Positions 18,034 through 26,284 of a DNA stretch of 32,105 nt are shown here, piece by piece. Each line of letters opens with the position of its first letter. Position 1 is the stretch's first letter. The notes beneath the pieces were generated by a model. That model was not told the origin of the DNA. It was given only the letters and a program-made list of their open reading frames with translations, and searched no databases. Position numbers and translations under genes: made by a program. The DNA lies in contig VGSW01000024.1 in the NCBI GenBank assembly GCA_016874915.1, forward strand, positions 1-32,105, written 5' to 3'. The stretch comes from Deltaproteobacteria bacterium. Lineage in GTDB: Bacteria; Desulfobacterota; Desulfobaccia; Desulfobaccales; 0-14-0-80-60-11.

Positions 18034-21000
18034 TCAGATTAAGATATTTAGATTACTCAATATCTCATTCACAGTTATGTCTATCAGCCTGATAATATCA
18101 AATTGTCGATGGATTCTTGTTATAACATTGCCTAACGATAGAGCGTCTTCATCCCTGAAAGTTCTTCTAAGATAAGGCCGAGTCCGCCACTTAAACCATT
18201 CTTTCAGCACCGAATATCCTGCGATATCATAATCTAAAATCTCTCTACCGATACCGTCAATCACATATTCCCCTCCTTCCGTAGTCTCAACGACAAGGGT
18301 TGCGGCGTTGAGATCGATCTCGATGCCTCTGATATCCATTTCTCGATTTCTAATAGGTGATAATGCATTGATGATTTCTTCATCGGCGTCAATCTCGGAG
18401 TCGAAATTCTCAAGACGGGCAAGTCTTTCCCCCAGATCAACCAAACGTTCGAAAAGGGAATTGTATTGAGTGATGGGAATGCGTGGCCACTCTCCTGCGG
18501 TGTGAAAAAGGGCTCCTTCGAAACGATCCAGATAAGCATTTGAACATAATATTCCATAAGAGTAAAAAAGGATTTTTTTAGCTAAAGTCTCCCTATTGGA
18601 TTCAACATGGCCCAAAGATTGAAGAAGTTCTCCTGAAATGTTTAACCTAGGGCGATCATCCCATTGTCTATGCGGCCTTCTGTATTCCGGAAAATAAAGA
18701 CAAAAGACATGTGCATTACCCCTAGTACAAAGATCATTATCTGGAATATGCCAGGCAAACGATGAAAACCGATGAATGGACTCGCCAATATCTTCAGGGG
18801 CAGGAGCAACGGAGAATCCGAAATTTCCATCCAAAGAGTAAGCTGCCAGTATTTCAGGGCGGGATCTTGATCCTCCCCCTCCCATGCCGGCTAATCTCGT
18901 AAGAATGGGTGTGCAAAGGAAAACATAGGCAGGGGAGAAAGGACGAAAGGAGTAAGGCCGCAAATATTGCCTTGCCCCCCTGCTCCCAATGTGAACCCCT
19001 ATTTCGTGCCTGATAGTGATATTCAGAGAATCCTCTTGGGGAGGTTTTCTTTGCCCCCTGAACCAGCGTTCGATGAGCGTCCCAAAAGGCATATTAACGT
19101 TGCCGGTGTCCCTCAATCGGCGAAGCAAAATTGACTGGTCAACATGGACTAAAGCGGCAGTTATCCCGAGTTTGACGCCGGAACAATGTCTTAAGAATAT
19201 GACCCGCTCTCCAAGGCTAGGGGTCTGCCCGTGGGGGCACAGTTGCCAGAACCTTTCATAAATTTCTTGTTCAAAAGGAATGCTTGGGCGAAATTTATAG
19301 TTAGGAGGCGTCACTTCCAGCGTTTCAAAATCTCCATCTCCCTGACCGGCATTCGAGTTCAATTCATCGGTTTTTTGCTGAAAAAATTCTACCTTGGCAG
19401 AACTATCCAAATTTAGGATCGACAAACACTTGACTTCCGGATTACCATCCGTTTGGTTTTCGCGAGCGCAAAAAATAAGGGCTCGACCTTGGCGGGTCGG
19501 AAAGAGATTTGAAACTCTGATGCCTGTCCTGCTGTCAGAGTCGAATTCCAAGGCCCAAATCCAAGTGAAATTATTAAAAAGCCATTGACGAGCATTATCA
19601 TAGGAAACATGTTTCAAGAAAGATGAAGGTACTACGAAAGCCAATATCCCCGGTTCTCCCAGTGGAAGTTTATGACAGGCCCATCTTACGAATTTCAAAA
19701 AATCATTTTGAACCTGTTTTTGAACATTTTGTCTGAGGGACCTTTGGACTTGGGGCGGTCTAAATTCCTCCATTAATTCATAAATTCTCTTGTGAGTTCG
19801 CCGGTCGATATGTCGTCCGGCATCCGAGGAAGGGGGGTTACCTATAATAGCCGTAATCGGAGGGGTCGCCAATGTCACGGCCTCTTCCCTTTCGGATTGA
19901 AAAAGTTGCCTTGCTGCAGTAGGGCCGGACGAAGGCGGTTCGGGGAGAACCGAGTCTATTATTGCGTCTGACAATGTGTTGCACATGACAACCTTTACCT
20001 CATCGGCGGCCGCGACACCTTCCGAGGCTAATAACGCTAATCTATATTGAGATAGAGCATAAGGTGCAGGGAGAATTTCAAACCCTGCCATTGTAGGGAA
20101 TCTTCTTTCCCTAATTGTTTGAGGTGGTAACGCGTGAAGAACTTCCTCCAAAAAAGTTCCGGTTCCGCAACAAGGATCGATTATCTTGTTTCCATAGATA
20201 AATAAACTTCGATGGTTGAACTTAGTCCTGGCAATCCAATCGGAAAAAGCCACTACATACCGGACTAGAGGTTCGGGTGTTGCATATGCCCCAAAGTCGA
20301 TTCGGACTTGGGGATCATATGCCGAGAGGAATTGTTCGTATAACGAATGATAATTTACCGAGTGTTGTTGCTCATTCTGGAGAAATACATGAGAAAGGAA
20401 TAAAACACAATCGGAGTACCAGGTCATTAAAAGTCCCAAACCCATTTCTTCCGTTGAAAGAGATTCGGCAAGGGCTCTGAATGGTCTCAAGCGATTGGCA
20501 CCGTCTTGCCTTATGGCTTCAATCCAGAAATGGTGCAGACTTCGGGAAAGCTCCGCGGTGTCTTGCGTCGTTGAAACTAGATGCCTATGAGCATATAATA
20601 ATCCAAATACGAGGACCTGGGAAACCATATCCGCAAACTTGCGGTTATCACACAAGTCAGGATCGTGACCCGTCGTTAAAAGCTCTTTAAGACCATGAAG
20701 CGCTTCGATATTCCGATTCTCCTCGTCATCGATTCCGGAACCTTCGTCAAGGCTTATCAATTCGAGAATATCTTCGCTAATTTTCTTGGCTCTTAATGCC
20801 ATGGCCCTGATAATTTGGGAATCTGAGAGAATCCGAGGAGAGGGGGCTTGGAAAAAATTCGAAAAATTGACTTGAAGATCGGTATTTATCTGCGAGTTTC
20901 TCCATGGAAATCTCAAGGATAATGGTTTTGCGACTAGCGATCTCAGGGTCAATCTTTCGGGTTGATCAGGATCGAAAAATACGAAATCGATTCCATCAGA

Positions 21001-21363
21001 AAGAATAACTTTATAACCCAGGCTTAGATACAGATTGATCTGCTCTCTATAACGACTTGGGTCAATCACTATATTGGGGTCAAAGGGTTTCGCCTCCACA
21101 TAACCGAATATTCCCATCGAGTTCGAATCGTGAAAACGCCAATCGGGCCTTCCGGCTTTAGCTTGCCTACGGGGTTCAAAAATTACTCCTACATTAGTGA
21201 CATCGATCACTTGCGGTAGTCTTTCAAAAAATCTATGGAGCGGGGGCCTAAAGGAAAGTTCCGGAGTGGCTTCCCCGGTATCGAGAGCAATCCTATATGT
21301 CGACTGAAGGTCTTGCAGGTATTCTTTTACTAAACCTTCAAAATCCATGTGCCCATCTGACAT
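18034..21363 (-). CDS. Nuclease-N6-methyltransferase fusion restriction enzyme (type IIG / helicase-less type ISP-like)
   Basis: This 1,109-aa protein starts at an ATG behind AGGAG. The N-terminus holds a PD-(D/E)XK nuclease signature, GRPDW (71-75) followed by GYVEAK (87-92). A helical region leads to a gamma-type methyltransferase: GAYATPEPLVRYVV (358-371), motif I DPCCGTGTF (396-404), the MAGFEILPAPYALSQ segment typical of type ISP enzymes (425-439), and motif IV IIGNPPSS (506-513). The remaining 550 residues are probably the target-recognition/ISP-C specificity region. Known type ISP enzymes carry a helicase between nuclease and methyltransferase; none is seen here. Motif IV has Ser where a Tyr/Phe/Trp normally stacks on the flipped adenine, so methylation could be lost and the enzyme might act only in restriction. 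Partners are the double C5 methyltransferase and Vsr. AT-rich codon use differs sharply from the phage genes. Confidence 0.85.
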   Translation of the reverse strand: MSDGHMDFEGLVKEYLQDLQSTYRIALDTGEATPELSFRPPLHRFFERLPQVIDVTNVGVIFEPRRQAKAGRPDWRFHDSNSMGIFGYVEAKPFDPNIVIDPSRYREQINLYLSLGYKVILSDGIDFVFFDPDQPERLTLRSLVAKPLSLRFPWRNSQINTDLQVNFSNFFQAPSPRILSDSQIIRAMALRAKKISEDILELISLDEGSGIDDEENRNIEALHGLKELLTTGHDPDLCDNRKFADMVSQVLVFGLLYAHRHLVSTTQDTAELSRSLHHFWIEAIRQDGANRLRPFRALAESLSTEEMGLGLLMTWYSDCVLFLSHVFLQNEQQHSVNYHSLYEQFLSAYDPQVRIDFGAYATPEPLVRYVVAFSDWIARTKFNHRSLFIYGNKIIDPCCGTGTFLEEVLHALPPQTIRERRFPTMAGFEILPAPYALSQYRLALLASEGVAAADEVKVVMCNTLSDAIIDSVLPEPPSSGPTAARQLFQSEREEAVTLATPPITAIIGNPPSSDAGRHIDRRTHKRIYELMEEFRPPQVQRSLRQNVQKQVQNDFLKFVRWACHKLPLGEPGILAFVVPSSFLKHVSYDNARQWLFNNFTWIWALEFDSDSRTGIRVSNLFPTRQGRALIFCARENQTDGNPEVKCLSILNLDSSAKVEFFQQKTDELNSNAGQGDGDFETLEVTPPNYKFRPSIPFEQEIYERFWQLCPHGQTPSLGERVIFLRHCSGVKLGITAALVHVDQSILLRRLRDTGNVNMPFGTLIERWFRGQRKPPQEDSLNITIRHEIGVHIGSRGARQYLRPYSFRPFSPAYVFLCTPILTRLAGMGGGGSRSRPEILAAYSLDGNFGFSVAPAPEDIGESIHRFSSFAWHIPDNDLCTRGNAHVFCLYFPEYRRPHRQWDDRPRLNISGELLQSLGHVESNRETLAKKILFYSYGILCSNAYLDRFEGALFHTAGEWPRIPITQYNSLFERLVDLGERLARLENFDSEIDADEEIINALSPIRNREMDIRGIEIDLNAATLVVETTEGGEYVIDGIGREILDYDIAGYSVLKEWFKWRTRPYLRRTFRDEDALSLGNVITRIHRQFDIIRLIDITVNEILSNLNILI

Positions 21364-21420
21364 TGCTTACTCCTGGAAATCGAAGAACGATAAAGTTAGC
21401 GGAAAGTTTCTCTATTTTTT

Positions 21421-23892
21421 TTAAGAACGATCATCTGAACATCGTTTTTTCCAAGCGTCTATAATCGCTCCCCCAAGCTTTTCACTCAGGAGAGGGGGCA
21501 CGGCATTTCCAATTTGTCGGGCCACTTCTACTTTATTGCCCAAAAAGACGAAAGAGTCGGGAAAACTTTGCAACCTGGCACCTTCACGCAATGAAATCGT
21601 CCTATTTTGGTCCGGATGGCCAAACCTGCCTCGGGTCAAACTGTCAAACCGGGCTGTAATGACCCCGGCCGGCTTTTCCCAATCCAAACGACCATAAACA
21701 TACCGGTGCCCAGACGTGTTCGCATCAACCCTATGGCACGGAAGACGAAGGGCAGGAGGAATTTGCTCCCTGCCGCCCGAAGGCTTTACATATGAAAATC
21801 TCTCCTTATTTTTGGAAGTCAGCTTGTCTGACCTATGATTAGGAATAGACGGATGCTCGGTTCCGTTTTCGGGAACGGGCGGTAAATCGCCGACAGCTTC
21901 TCGTACGGTTTTCCAATATTGCTCTGGCACATTGGGTTTCGGAAATTCGAAAAATAAGACATTTTCAATTATTTTTTCTGCAACAATGAACATCCTCTTT
22001 CTGATTTGCGGCACGCCGAAATCTGCCGCGTTCAAGATTTTAATATGACAGAAGTAACCGTTTTGTAGACAAACTCGATTAATCTCTTCCAGGAGGGCTT
22101 TTCCCCTTTTGCCGCGTAATCCGAGTACGTTTTCCATGAGGATAAACGGCGGTTTTAATTTGATCGCCTGGTTGAAAAAAAGCGACACCAGGGAATTTCT
22201 CGAATCGCTATCGTCCCCTCGTCTCTGGACCGAAAAGCCCTGACATGGGGGACCGCCGGCTATGAGTATCAATCTTTTTTGATCACATCCCAGTTTTTCG
22301 ATTTGTTCCCGAAGATCGATCATATTTGCATCAGCCAAGAGCGCGTTGCAGCCAAGATTATGACGATATGTCTTCAGGGCTTTTTCATCGTTGTCATAAG
22401 CAACCGCAATATCAAAGCCGGCGTTTTTAAGCCCCAGGGAAAGACCTCCGGCTCCGCAAAAGGCGTCCACTGCCAATGGCTTTTTATTATTTTGTCCTGC
22501 CCTACTTAGCTTAGAAGCCGCAATTTTGCTGGAATATGAATTGACAACCGGTTTAAGGATTAACGTTCCATTGTTCGGTTTAGGAGGATGATAGGAAGAC
22601 GAAGCTATTTCCCCTAAGATATATGCGGCGACGAAAGCGGCAAAACGAGGCGGGACAGCATTCCCAATTTGGGAGAATTTTTTATCGAAAGACCCCTCAA
22701 AAATAAAACCTTCAGGGAAGGATTGCAGTATTGCCGCTTCCCTAATTGAGAAACCGCGGTCTTGTTCAGGGTGAACATAGCGGCCGCTTGCTGGATTCCG
22801 GGCATAGGCCGTAATTGTGATTGATGGCCTGTCCCAGTGCAATCTTCCGTAAACGTCATAAAAACCCTTAACCTTATCAAGGCACTTAGGACCTATGCCG
22901 GGAGGACGGCTACCTCCGTCTTTAGGAATCTGCTTTATCGTATCTATTGTAGATTCCCTGTGTCGGGCAGTAAAATGCATCGGGTCTGACTGGCTTGGGT
23001 GAAGAGGGGATATTGGTTCTAGATGTGAAATTGCTTGCCTTACCGTCATGAATCCTTCTTCGCTGAGGTATCCTTCAGGCATTATTATTTTTTTTCTGGA
23101 TGCGAGGACTATAGCGCGATGCCGTTCTTGAGGGACCCCGAATTTTGCCATGTTCAGGACGGCCGCGGCAACCTTGTAGCCGCTATTTTCAAGTGTTTCG
23201 CGATAACTTTTAAAATGCTCCCAATATTTTTCTGATAATAATTCCGGCACATTTTCCATGAAAACAAAATCCGGAGAGAGTTTGACCGCTATTTCAGCGA
23301 AGATCTCAACGAGATCATTTCTCCGATCCACACTATTCCAAGCCTTTTTCCGATGCGAAGAAAAACCTTGGCAAGGAGGACATCCTATTAAAACAAGGGG
23401 CTTGTCCCTCCTAATGTCACAGGAATTCAAAAATCTCTCTAAATTTTCATTATTCAGAAATAATCTTATATCCTCTTGATGAGGCATTACCCCGAAATTT
23501 TCCTTAAAAGTTTGGCACGAATTGGGGTCGATATCCAGGGCGCCAGCAAGCCGATAAGCAGGAATGAAGTTGTTAAGAGCCAGGAATCCGGCCGATACGC
23601 CTCCACAGCCGCAAAACAAGTCTATGAAGTCTATCTCGCAATCAGAGAACCCGTTAGGGATTTGCCAATATTTTAAAGCATTGGCATTGAGACAGGCCAA
23701 CTTAAAGGCTGACCTTCTATAACGGTCACCGCACAGATTAAGGGGTTCTTTAATCCGAGGTGGATATTGGCTTCCTATCAATAATCTCTCGGCTTGCTCC
23801 AGAAGAAGGCGGGTAACGATTTGAGGGCTAGTGTCTATCTCAGACTCTATAGAATATCTCAATAACGGGAGCATTCGCTTGTGGCCCAGCAT
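21421..23892 (-). CDS. Fused tandem DNA cytosine-C5 methyltransferase (two complete catalytic domains)
   Basis: I use the ATG at 23892 (MLGHKRMLPLL) rather than the TTG at 23940, because it avoids overlapping the regulator gene; a GAAGAG lies upstream. In track numbering (16 residues longer), domain 1 has motif I DLFCGCGG (107-114), motif IV GCPPCQGFSS with catalytic Cys190, MENVPEL (228-234), QERHRAIV (271-278) and QIGNAVPP. Domain 2 has DAFCGAGG (492-499), GGPPCQGFS with Cys566, MENVLGL, QIRKRMFIV and QIGNAVPP. Every core motif is present twice, so both halves should be active. Fused or paired C5 enzymes usually serve asymmetric targets, each half modifying one strand; that is inference here. 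An N-terminal 90-residue helical extension is unassigned. The gene sits between the RHH regulator and the putative restriction enzyme. Confidence 0.94.
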   Translation of the reverse strand: MLGHKRMLPLLRYSIESEIDTSPQIVTRLLLEQAERLLIGSQYPPRIKEPLNLCGDRYRRSAFKLACLNANALKYWQIPNGFSDCEIDFIDLFCGCGGVSAGFLALNNFIPAYRLAGALDIDPNSCQTFKENFGVMPHQEDIRLFLNNENLERFLNSCDIRRDKPLVLIGCPPCQGFSSHRKKAWNSVDRRNDLVEIFAEIAVKLSPDFVFMENVPELLSEKYWEHFKSYRETLENSGYKVAAAVLNMAKFGVPQERHRAIVLASRKKIIMPEGYLSEEGFMTVRQAISHLEPISPLHPSQSDPMHFTARHRESTIDTIKQIPKDGGSRPPGIGPKCLDKVKGFYDVYGRLHWDRPSITITAYARNPASGRYVHPEQDRGFSIREAAILQSFPEGFIFEGSFDKKFSQIGNAVPPRFAAFVAAYILGEIASSSYHPPKPNNGTLILKPVVNSYSSKIAASKLSRAGQNNKKPLAVDAFCGAGGLSLGLKNAGFDIAVAYDNDEKALKTYRHNLGCNALLADANMIDLREQIEKLGCDQKRLILIAGGPPCQGFSVQRRGDDSDSRNSLVSLFFNQAIKLKPPFILMENVLGLRGKRGKALLEEINRVCLQNGYFCHIKILNAADFGVPQIRKRMFIVAEKIIENVLFFEFPKPNVPEQYWKTVREAVGDLPPVPENGTEHPSIPNHRSDKLTSKNKERFSYVKPSGGREQIPPALRLPCHRVDANTSGHRYVYGRLDWEKPAGVITARFDSLTRGRFGHPDQNRTISLREGARLQSFPDSFVFLGNKVEVARQIGNAVPPLLSEKLGGAIIDAWKKRCSDDRS

Positions 23893-23908
23893 ATGTTGAC
23901 TCTTCGGT

Positions 23909-24112
23909 TTAATTTGATTGATTCTTAAAAGGCAAAACAAGCTGTTGATGGCGTCCGATTTCCCTTTCTTTGAAAAGGTTGGCCAAGGCGTATCTAACTA
24001 TCCAGGAAATTGAAACCCTATTTTGTTCTGCCAATTCAATAAGTTGGCGATACATATCTTCTTCAGTGCTTATAGTAAACCGTTTTGATTTTAGCATAAC
24101 CGTATTTTCCAT
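23909..24112 (-). CDS. Ribbon-helix-helix transcriptional regulator of the R-M operon
   Basis: This is a 67-aa protein. KSKRFTISTEEDMYRQLIELAEQNRVSISWIVRYALANLF fits the ribbon-helix-helix (CopG/Arc) fold: one beta strand that contacts DNA, then two helices. It is the first gene of the minus-strand operon and ends 16 bases before the methyltransferase ATG. Its upstream region holds three TTTCACCA/TGGTGAAA half-sites, which suggests autoregulation and control of methyltransferase/endonuclease timing, the role usually filled by C proteins in R-M systems. The regulator family is seen in the sequence; the target assignment is inferred. Confidence 0.8.
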   Translation of the reverse strand: MENTVMLKSKRFTISTEEDMYRQLIELAEQNRVSISWIVRYALANLFKEREIGRHQQLVLPFKNQSN

Positions 24113-24115
24113 ATG

Positions 24116-24175
24116 TTTTCACCAGGCTTCATCATTGTGGTGAAATAATCATAAATATGATGAACTTTTCACCAC
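24116..24175 (-). promoter_or_regulatory. Putative operator/promoter of the RHH-C5 MTase-REase-Vsr operon
   Basis: Three copies of one 8-9-base word flank the operon start: TTTTCACCA (24116-24124), GTGGTGAAA (24137-24145, inverted) and TTTTCACCAC (24166-24175). The first and second, and the second and third, each form inverted pairs. Between the last two lies ATCATAAATATGAT, which read on the minus strand offers a TATGAT -10 box. This arrangement suits cooperative binding of dimeric RHH repressors. No experiment supports it yet. Confidence 0.55.
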
Positions 24176-24388
24176 TCTAATCGACAGCCCGTAAAATTTC
24201 AAGCAAAAAAACTAAGAAGACAAATTTTTTTCAGTGACAATTTTTTGCGGGAAGCGCGAGAGATGCCTTGGGCTAGGCGATTTTTGCAGACAGTTTACGG
24301 AAACAATTTTTTTGGGGTTTTTGAGATAAATACCAATAAACGAAGCGGGGGAATCGATCCCATGGCTTCTAGGCCACCTACAGAATTA

Positions 24389-24700
24389 TCAGAGCCACGG
24401 GGTGTCAACATCTTCATGCCCTCCAGGAACTCCAATGGCCCCGTAATTCCCTGGGTTTCCATAGTTTCCAACATTACCATAATTCCCATAAGCCCCAAAA
24501 TTTATTGACCTATAAGGTGAACTCAAGTTGTAAAGGAGACGGTTTCCGTACCATATCTCCCCGAGGTATCGTCCAGTCATGTCGATAAAGATACCGTATT
24601 GCTTTAGAAAATGGCCAATATTCTCCCCTGTTGGAGCATGGAGTTGGCCGTTGACCTCATTGGCAATATGCTCACCTCTGCTATTGAAGAGGAATTTCAT
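24389..24700 (-). CDS. Probable 4-fold beta-flower protein
   Basis: This 103-aa protein has an AAGGATG-type ribosome-binding site. The N-terminal 65 residues are short beta repeats (LFNSRGEHIANEVNGQLHAPTGENIGHFL ... IDMTGRYLGEIWYGNRLLY), which look like the domain named '4-fold beta flower'. I recall that family from annotation style, not a search. The tail is a Gly/Asn/Tyr repeat (NYGNVGNYGNPGNYG), similar to tails that follow this domain elsewhere. The function of the family is unknown. It is transcribed in the same direction as, and upstream of, the R-M operon and downstream of a nuclease-like gene, so it may be part of the defence cargo. Confidence 0.55.
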   Translation of the reverse strand: MKFLFNSRGEHIANEVNGQLHAPTGENIGHFLKQYGIFIDMTGRYLGEIWYGNRLLYNLSSPYRSINFGAYGNYGNVGNYGNPGNYGAIGVPGGHEDVDTPWL

Positions 24701-24770
24701 GGCTCATCCTTTTTCTAAGATAATCCAATTTCAGAATCTTTAAGTATGCCTTCTCGGTTCTAGAATGGTC

Positions 24771-25691
24771 TCAAGCCTCGCCTCCATATGCTTCTGAAGC
24801 CCGTAAAAATGGGTCCCCGCTATGCGCTGCATGCCGAATCTTTCGCTTTAGAAGATCTCTAAGATCAAATAATCCCTGCAATACGATTGCCAGGTCCTGA
24901 CCATCCATCAATATAACAGATGGCCGACCCCCCCGAATCGCGGCAAGCCCTACCTCGGTGAATCCATTGAGAGCTAAGAATAGCCCAAGGGTATTCTCAA
25001 GCTTTCTCTCGACTTTTTTTGAAAAGGAATCGACAGGTGCAGCGCCAAGAGGGGAACTCTCCCACTTTGCTTCGAGAAGAAATTGAGTTCCCTCGAACTC
25101 GAATGCCCCGTCGATTTGCTCACCTACAATGCGGAAAGGTGCTCGAGGGTTCAAATCGTGAGCAACAAAGAGATCATATAGAAAGCCTTCAAATAATCGG
25201 CCTCTTTGTTGGTGATCCTCAAGTGTGGTGAGATGAAAGAATCTTGCACGAAGGTCGCTCAATTCGTCTACTCTCCGATCAAATGCTTGCGACAGTTTCT
25301 CTTGCAATCCTGACTGCTTTGCCCGCCGCTTGATGAGATCCTCGTCATGAGCTGTTGCAATCTCGCGAAGATGCTCAACTGCCCTCCTTGCCTGACTAAC
25401 CTTTGCTGACCCATCCTCCAATGTTTCCAGATGATGGAATGATGGGATATCGAGCAGAGCTTTAATAAGACGTCTTATGGTTCCAAGACCCGCATCACCG
25501 GAAGAAACAAGATCATCAATAACGCGAGACACTATTTTGATCTTATACTCTTGGGGATCATGCCAGGCTTGCTTTGCGAGGATATTCGGAGCGACTTCGC
25601 ACGCTTGAAGAAAAAGCCTTAGGTCATTCTTGTACCAGTAGGCGTTCTTAAGTGCGTCTTTCAAAGCATGTAAGACTTCAGGTGGATACAT
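24771..25691 (-). CDS. PD-(D/E)XK restriction-endonuclease-like protein with helical N-terminal domain
   Basis: This is a 306-aa protein. The C-terminal half has the nuclease signature GEQIDGAFEFEGTQFLLEAKW, an Asp followed 12 residues later by E-A-K, as in Mrr-like and other PD-(D/E)XK restriction endonucleases. A conserved-looking RGRLFEGFLYDLF helix precedes it. The first 85 residues (MYPPEVLHALKDALKNAYWYKNDLRLFLQACEVAP) form an all-helical module. It resembles death-like effector-associated domains that recruit effectors in bacterial immunity, but I hold that loosely. It is the gene nearest the attachment site. Its base composition is more balanced than the R-M genes, so it may have a different origin. 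Confidence 0.75.
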   Translation of the reverse strand: MYPPEVLHALKDALKNAYWYKNDLRLFLQACEVAPNILAKQAWHDPQEYKIKIVSRVIDDLVSSGDAGLGTIRRLIKALLDIPSFHHLETLEDGSAKVSQARRAVEHLREIATAHDEDLIKRRAKQSGLQEKLSQAFDRRVDELSDLRARFFHLTTLEDHQQRGRLFEGFLYDLFVAHDLNPRAPFRIVGEQIDGAFEFEGTQFLLEAKWESSPLGAAPVDSFSKKVERKLENTLGLFLALNGFTEVGLAAIRGGRPSVILMDGQDLAIVLQGLFDLRDLLKRKIRHAAHSGDPFLRASEAYGGEA

Positions 25692-25891
25692 AACGCTACA
25701 CCTTTACAGGCCAAAAGACACAGTCCGGGAGAAGGCCAAAGGGCCAGCAACATGTCACGGCATTATACCAAGAGTTTGGAAAATAGAAAACGACCTTGAA
25801 GAAGCTTCCGGCAGGGCCAAGAATTTATACTTGGCGAAAAATTATTTGAACTTGACGAAAAACTGAGTAGATTGGATGAGTAGGTACCGAG

Positions 25892-25914
25892 TGGCAGGTG
25901 GATGAAACCTGCCA
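25892..25914. repeat. Perfect 8-bp inverted repeat beside the attachment site
   Basis: TGGCAGGT, a 7-base loop GGATGAA, then ACCTGCCA. It lies 63 bases upstream of the tRNA-Sec fragment in a gene-free stretch (25692-25976) where I see no other feature. It could be an integrase arm or excisionase site, or a terminator. It has no U-run. Confidence 0.4.
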
Positions 25915-25976
25915 ATCGGTGCAAGGTGGGTGTGTCAACCATGCGGGTTTGAAGGGCTTCCCGTCATGCCATGAGC

Positions 25977-26042
25977 ACTTCAAATCCGGTGTGCCTTCTG
26001 AGGAAGGGGGCAGGTGGGTTCGATTCCCATGCACTTCCGCCA
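25977..26042 (+). other. attR-type site: 3' half of a selenocysteine tRNA (selC fragment)
   Basis: The sequence reads from an anticodon loop containing TCA (ACTTCAAATCCGG) through a variable-arm hairpin (CCTTCTGAGGAAGG), a T-arm (GTGGG TTCGATT CCCAT) and the 3' acceptor strand GCACTTCC to the encoded GCCA end. The 5' partner strand GGAAGTGC and the CCGG arm that should precede the anticodon loop are absent upstream. A tRNA with only the anticodon-loop-to-3'-end segment is what remains at one end of an element integrated into a tRNA gene. The intact selC should be left of the window at the other prophage end. Confidence 0.75.
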
Positions 26043-26121
26043 ACCTTTTTACCTAATGTCAACGCCCTCCAGCCAGAATCCGTATAAATCGCCCTCTGTC
26101 CCCCACCCGCGATTTTATTAT

Positions 26122-26150
26122 TTGACAGAGGCCGGTTTTGATAATAATAT
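26122..26150 (+). promoter_or_regulatory. Sigma70-type promoter for the cold-shock gene
   Basis: TTGACA (26122-26127), a 17-base spacer and TAATAT (26145-26150). It predicts transcription starting near 26157 and a leader of about 128 bases before the csp start codon, long as is usual for cold-shock mRNAs. Confidence 0.6.
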
Positions 26151-26194
26151 TTAAAGAGCTAATGCCCGCCAACCCAAGGGAACTCAATCGGTTA

Positions 26195-26231
26195 GGGGAA
26201 CGGGGTACGGCCCCTTCCCCTGATTTTTTTT
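26195..26231 (+). terminator. Terminator-like hairpin with T8 in the csp leader
   Basis: GGGGAA-C-GGGG pairs with CCCC-TTCCCC, followed by TGA and eight T residues. It lies downstream of the csp promoter and 54 bases before the start codon, so it could attenuate csp transcription. Alternatively it could be the terminator that once followed selC. A second GC hairpin (GGGG-CTTT-CCCC) follows it. Confidence 0.5.
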
Positions 26232-26284
26232 CCGGGCCGCGGGGCTTTCCCCGGAGGGGGAGAATTTCAAGGAGGTTTTGAGTA

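Noticed and set aside
24335-24385. tRNA- or tmRNA-like T-arm on the minus strand (GGGATCGATTCCCCC)
   Set aside because: The T-loop starts with A instead of T, and no acceptor, CCA or other arms can be built around it.
17604-25691. DISARM or BREX defence system
   Set aside because: No helicase/DUF1998 pair, no PglZ or BrxC-type ATPase. The genes fit a restriction-modification set with Vsr instead.
25948-26042. Complete functional tRNA-Sec
   Set aside because: The 3' half is excellent, but no GGAAGTGC acceptor strand, D-arm or 5' anticodon arm (CCGG) precedes it, so I call it an attachment-site fragment.
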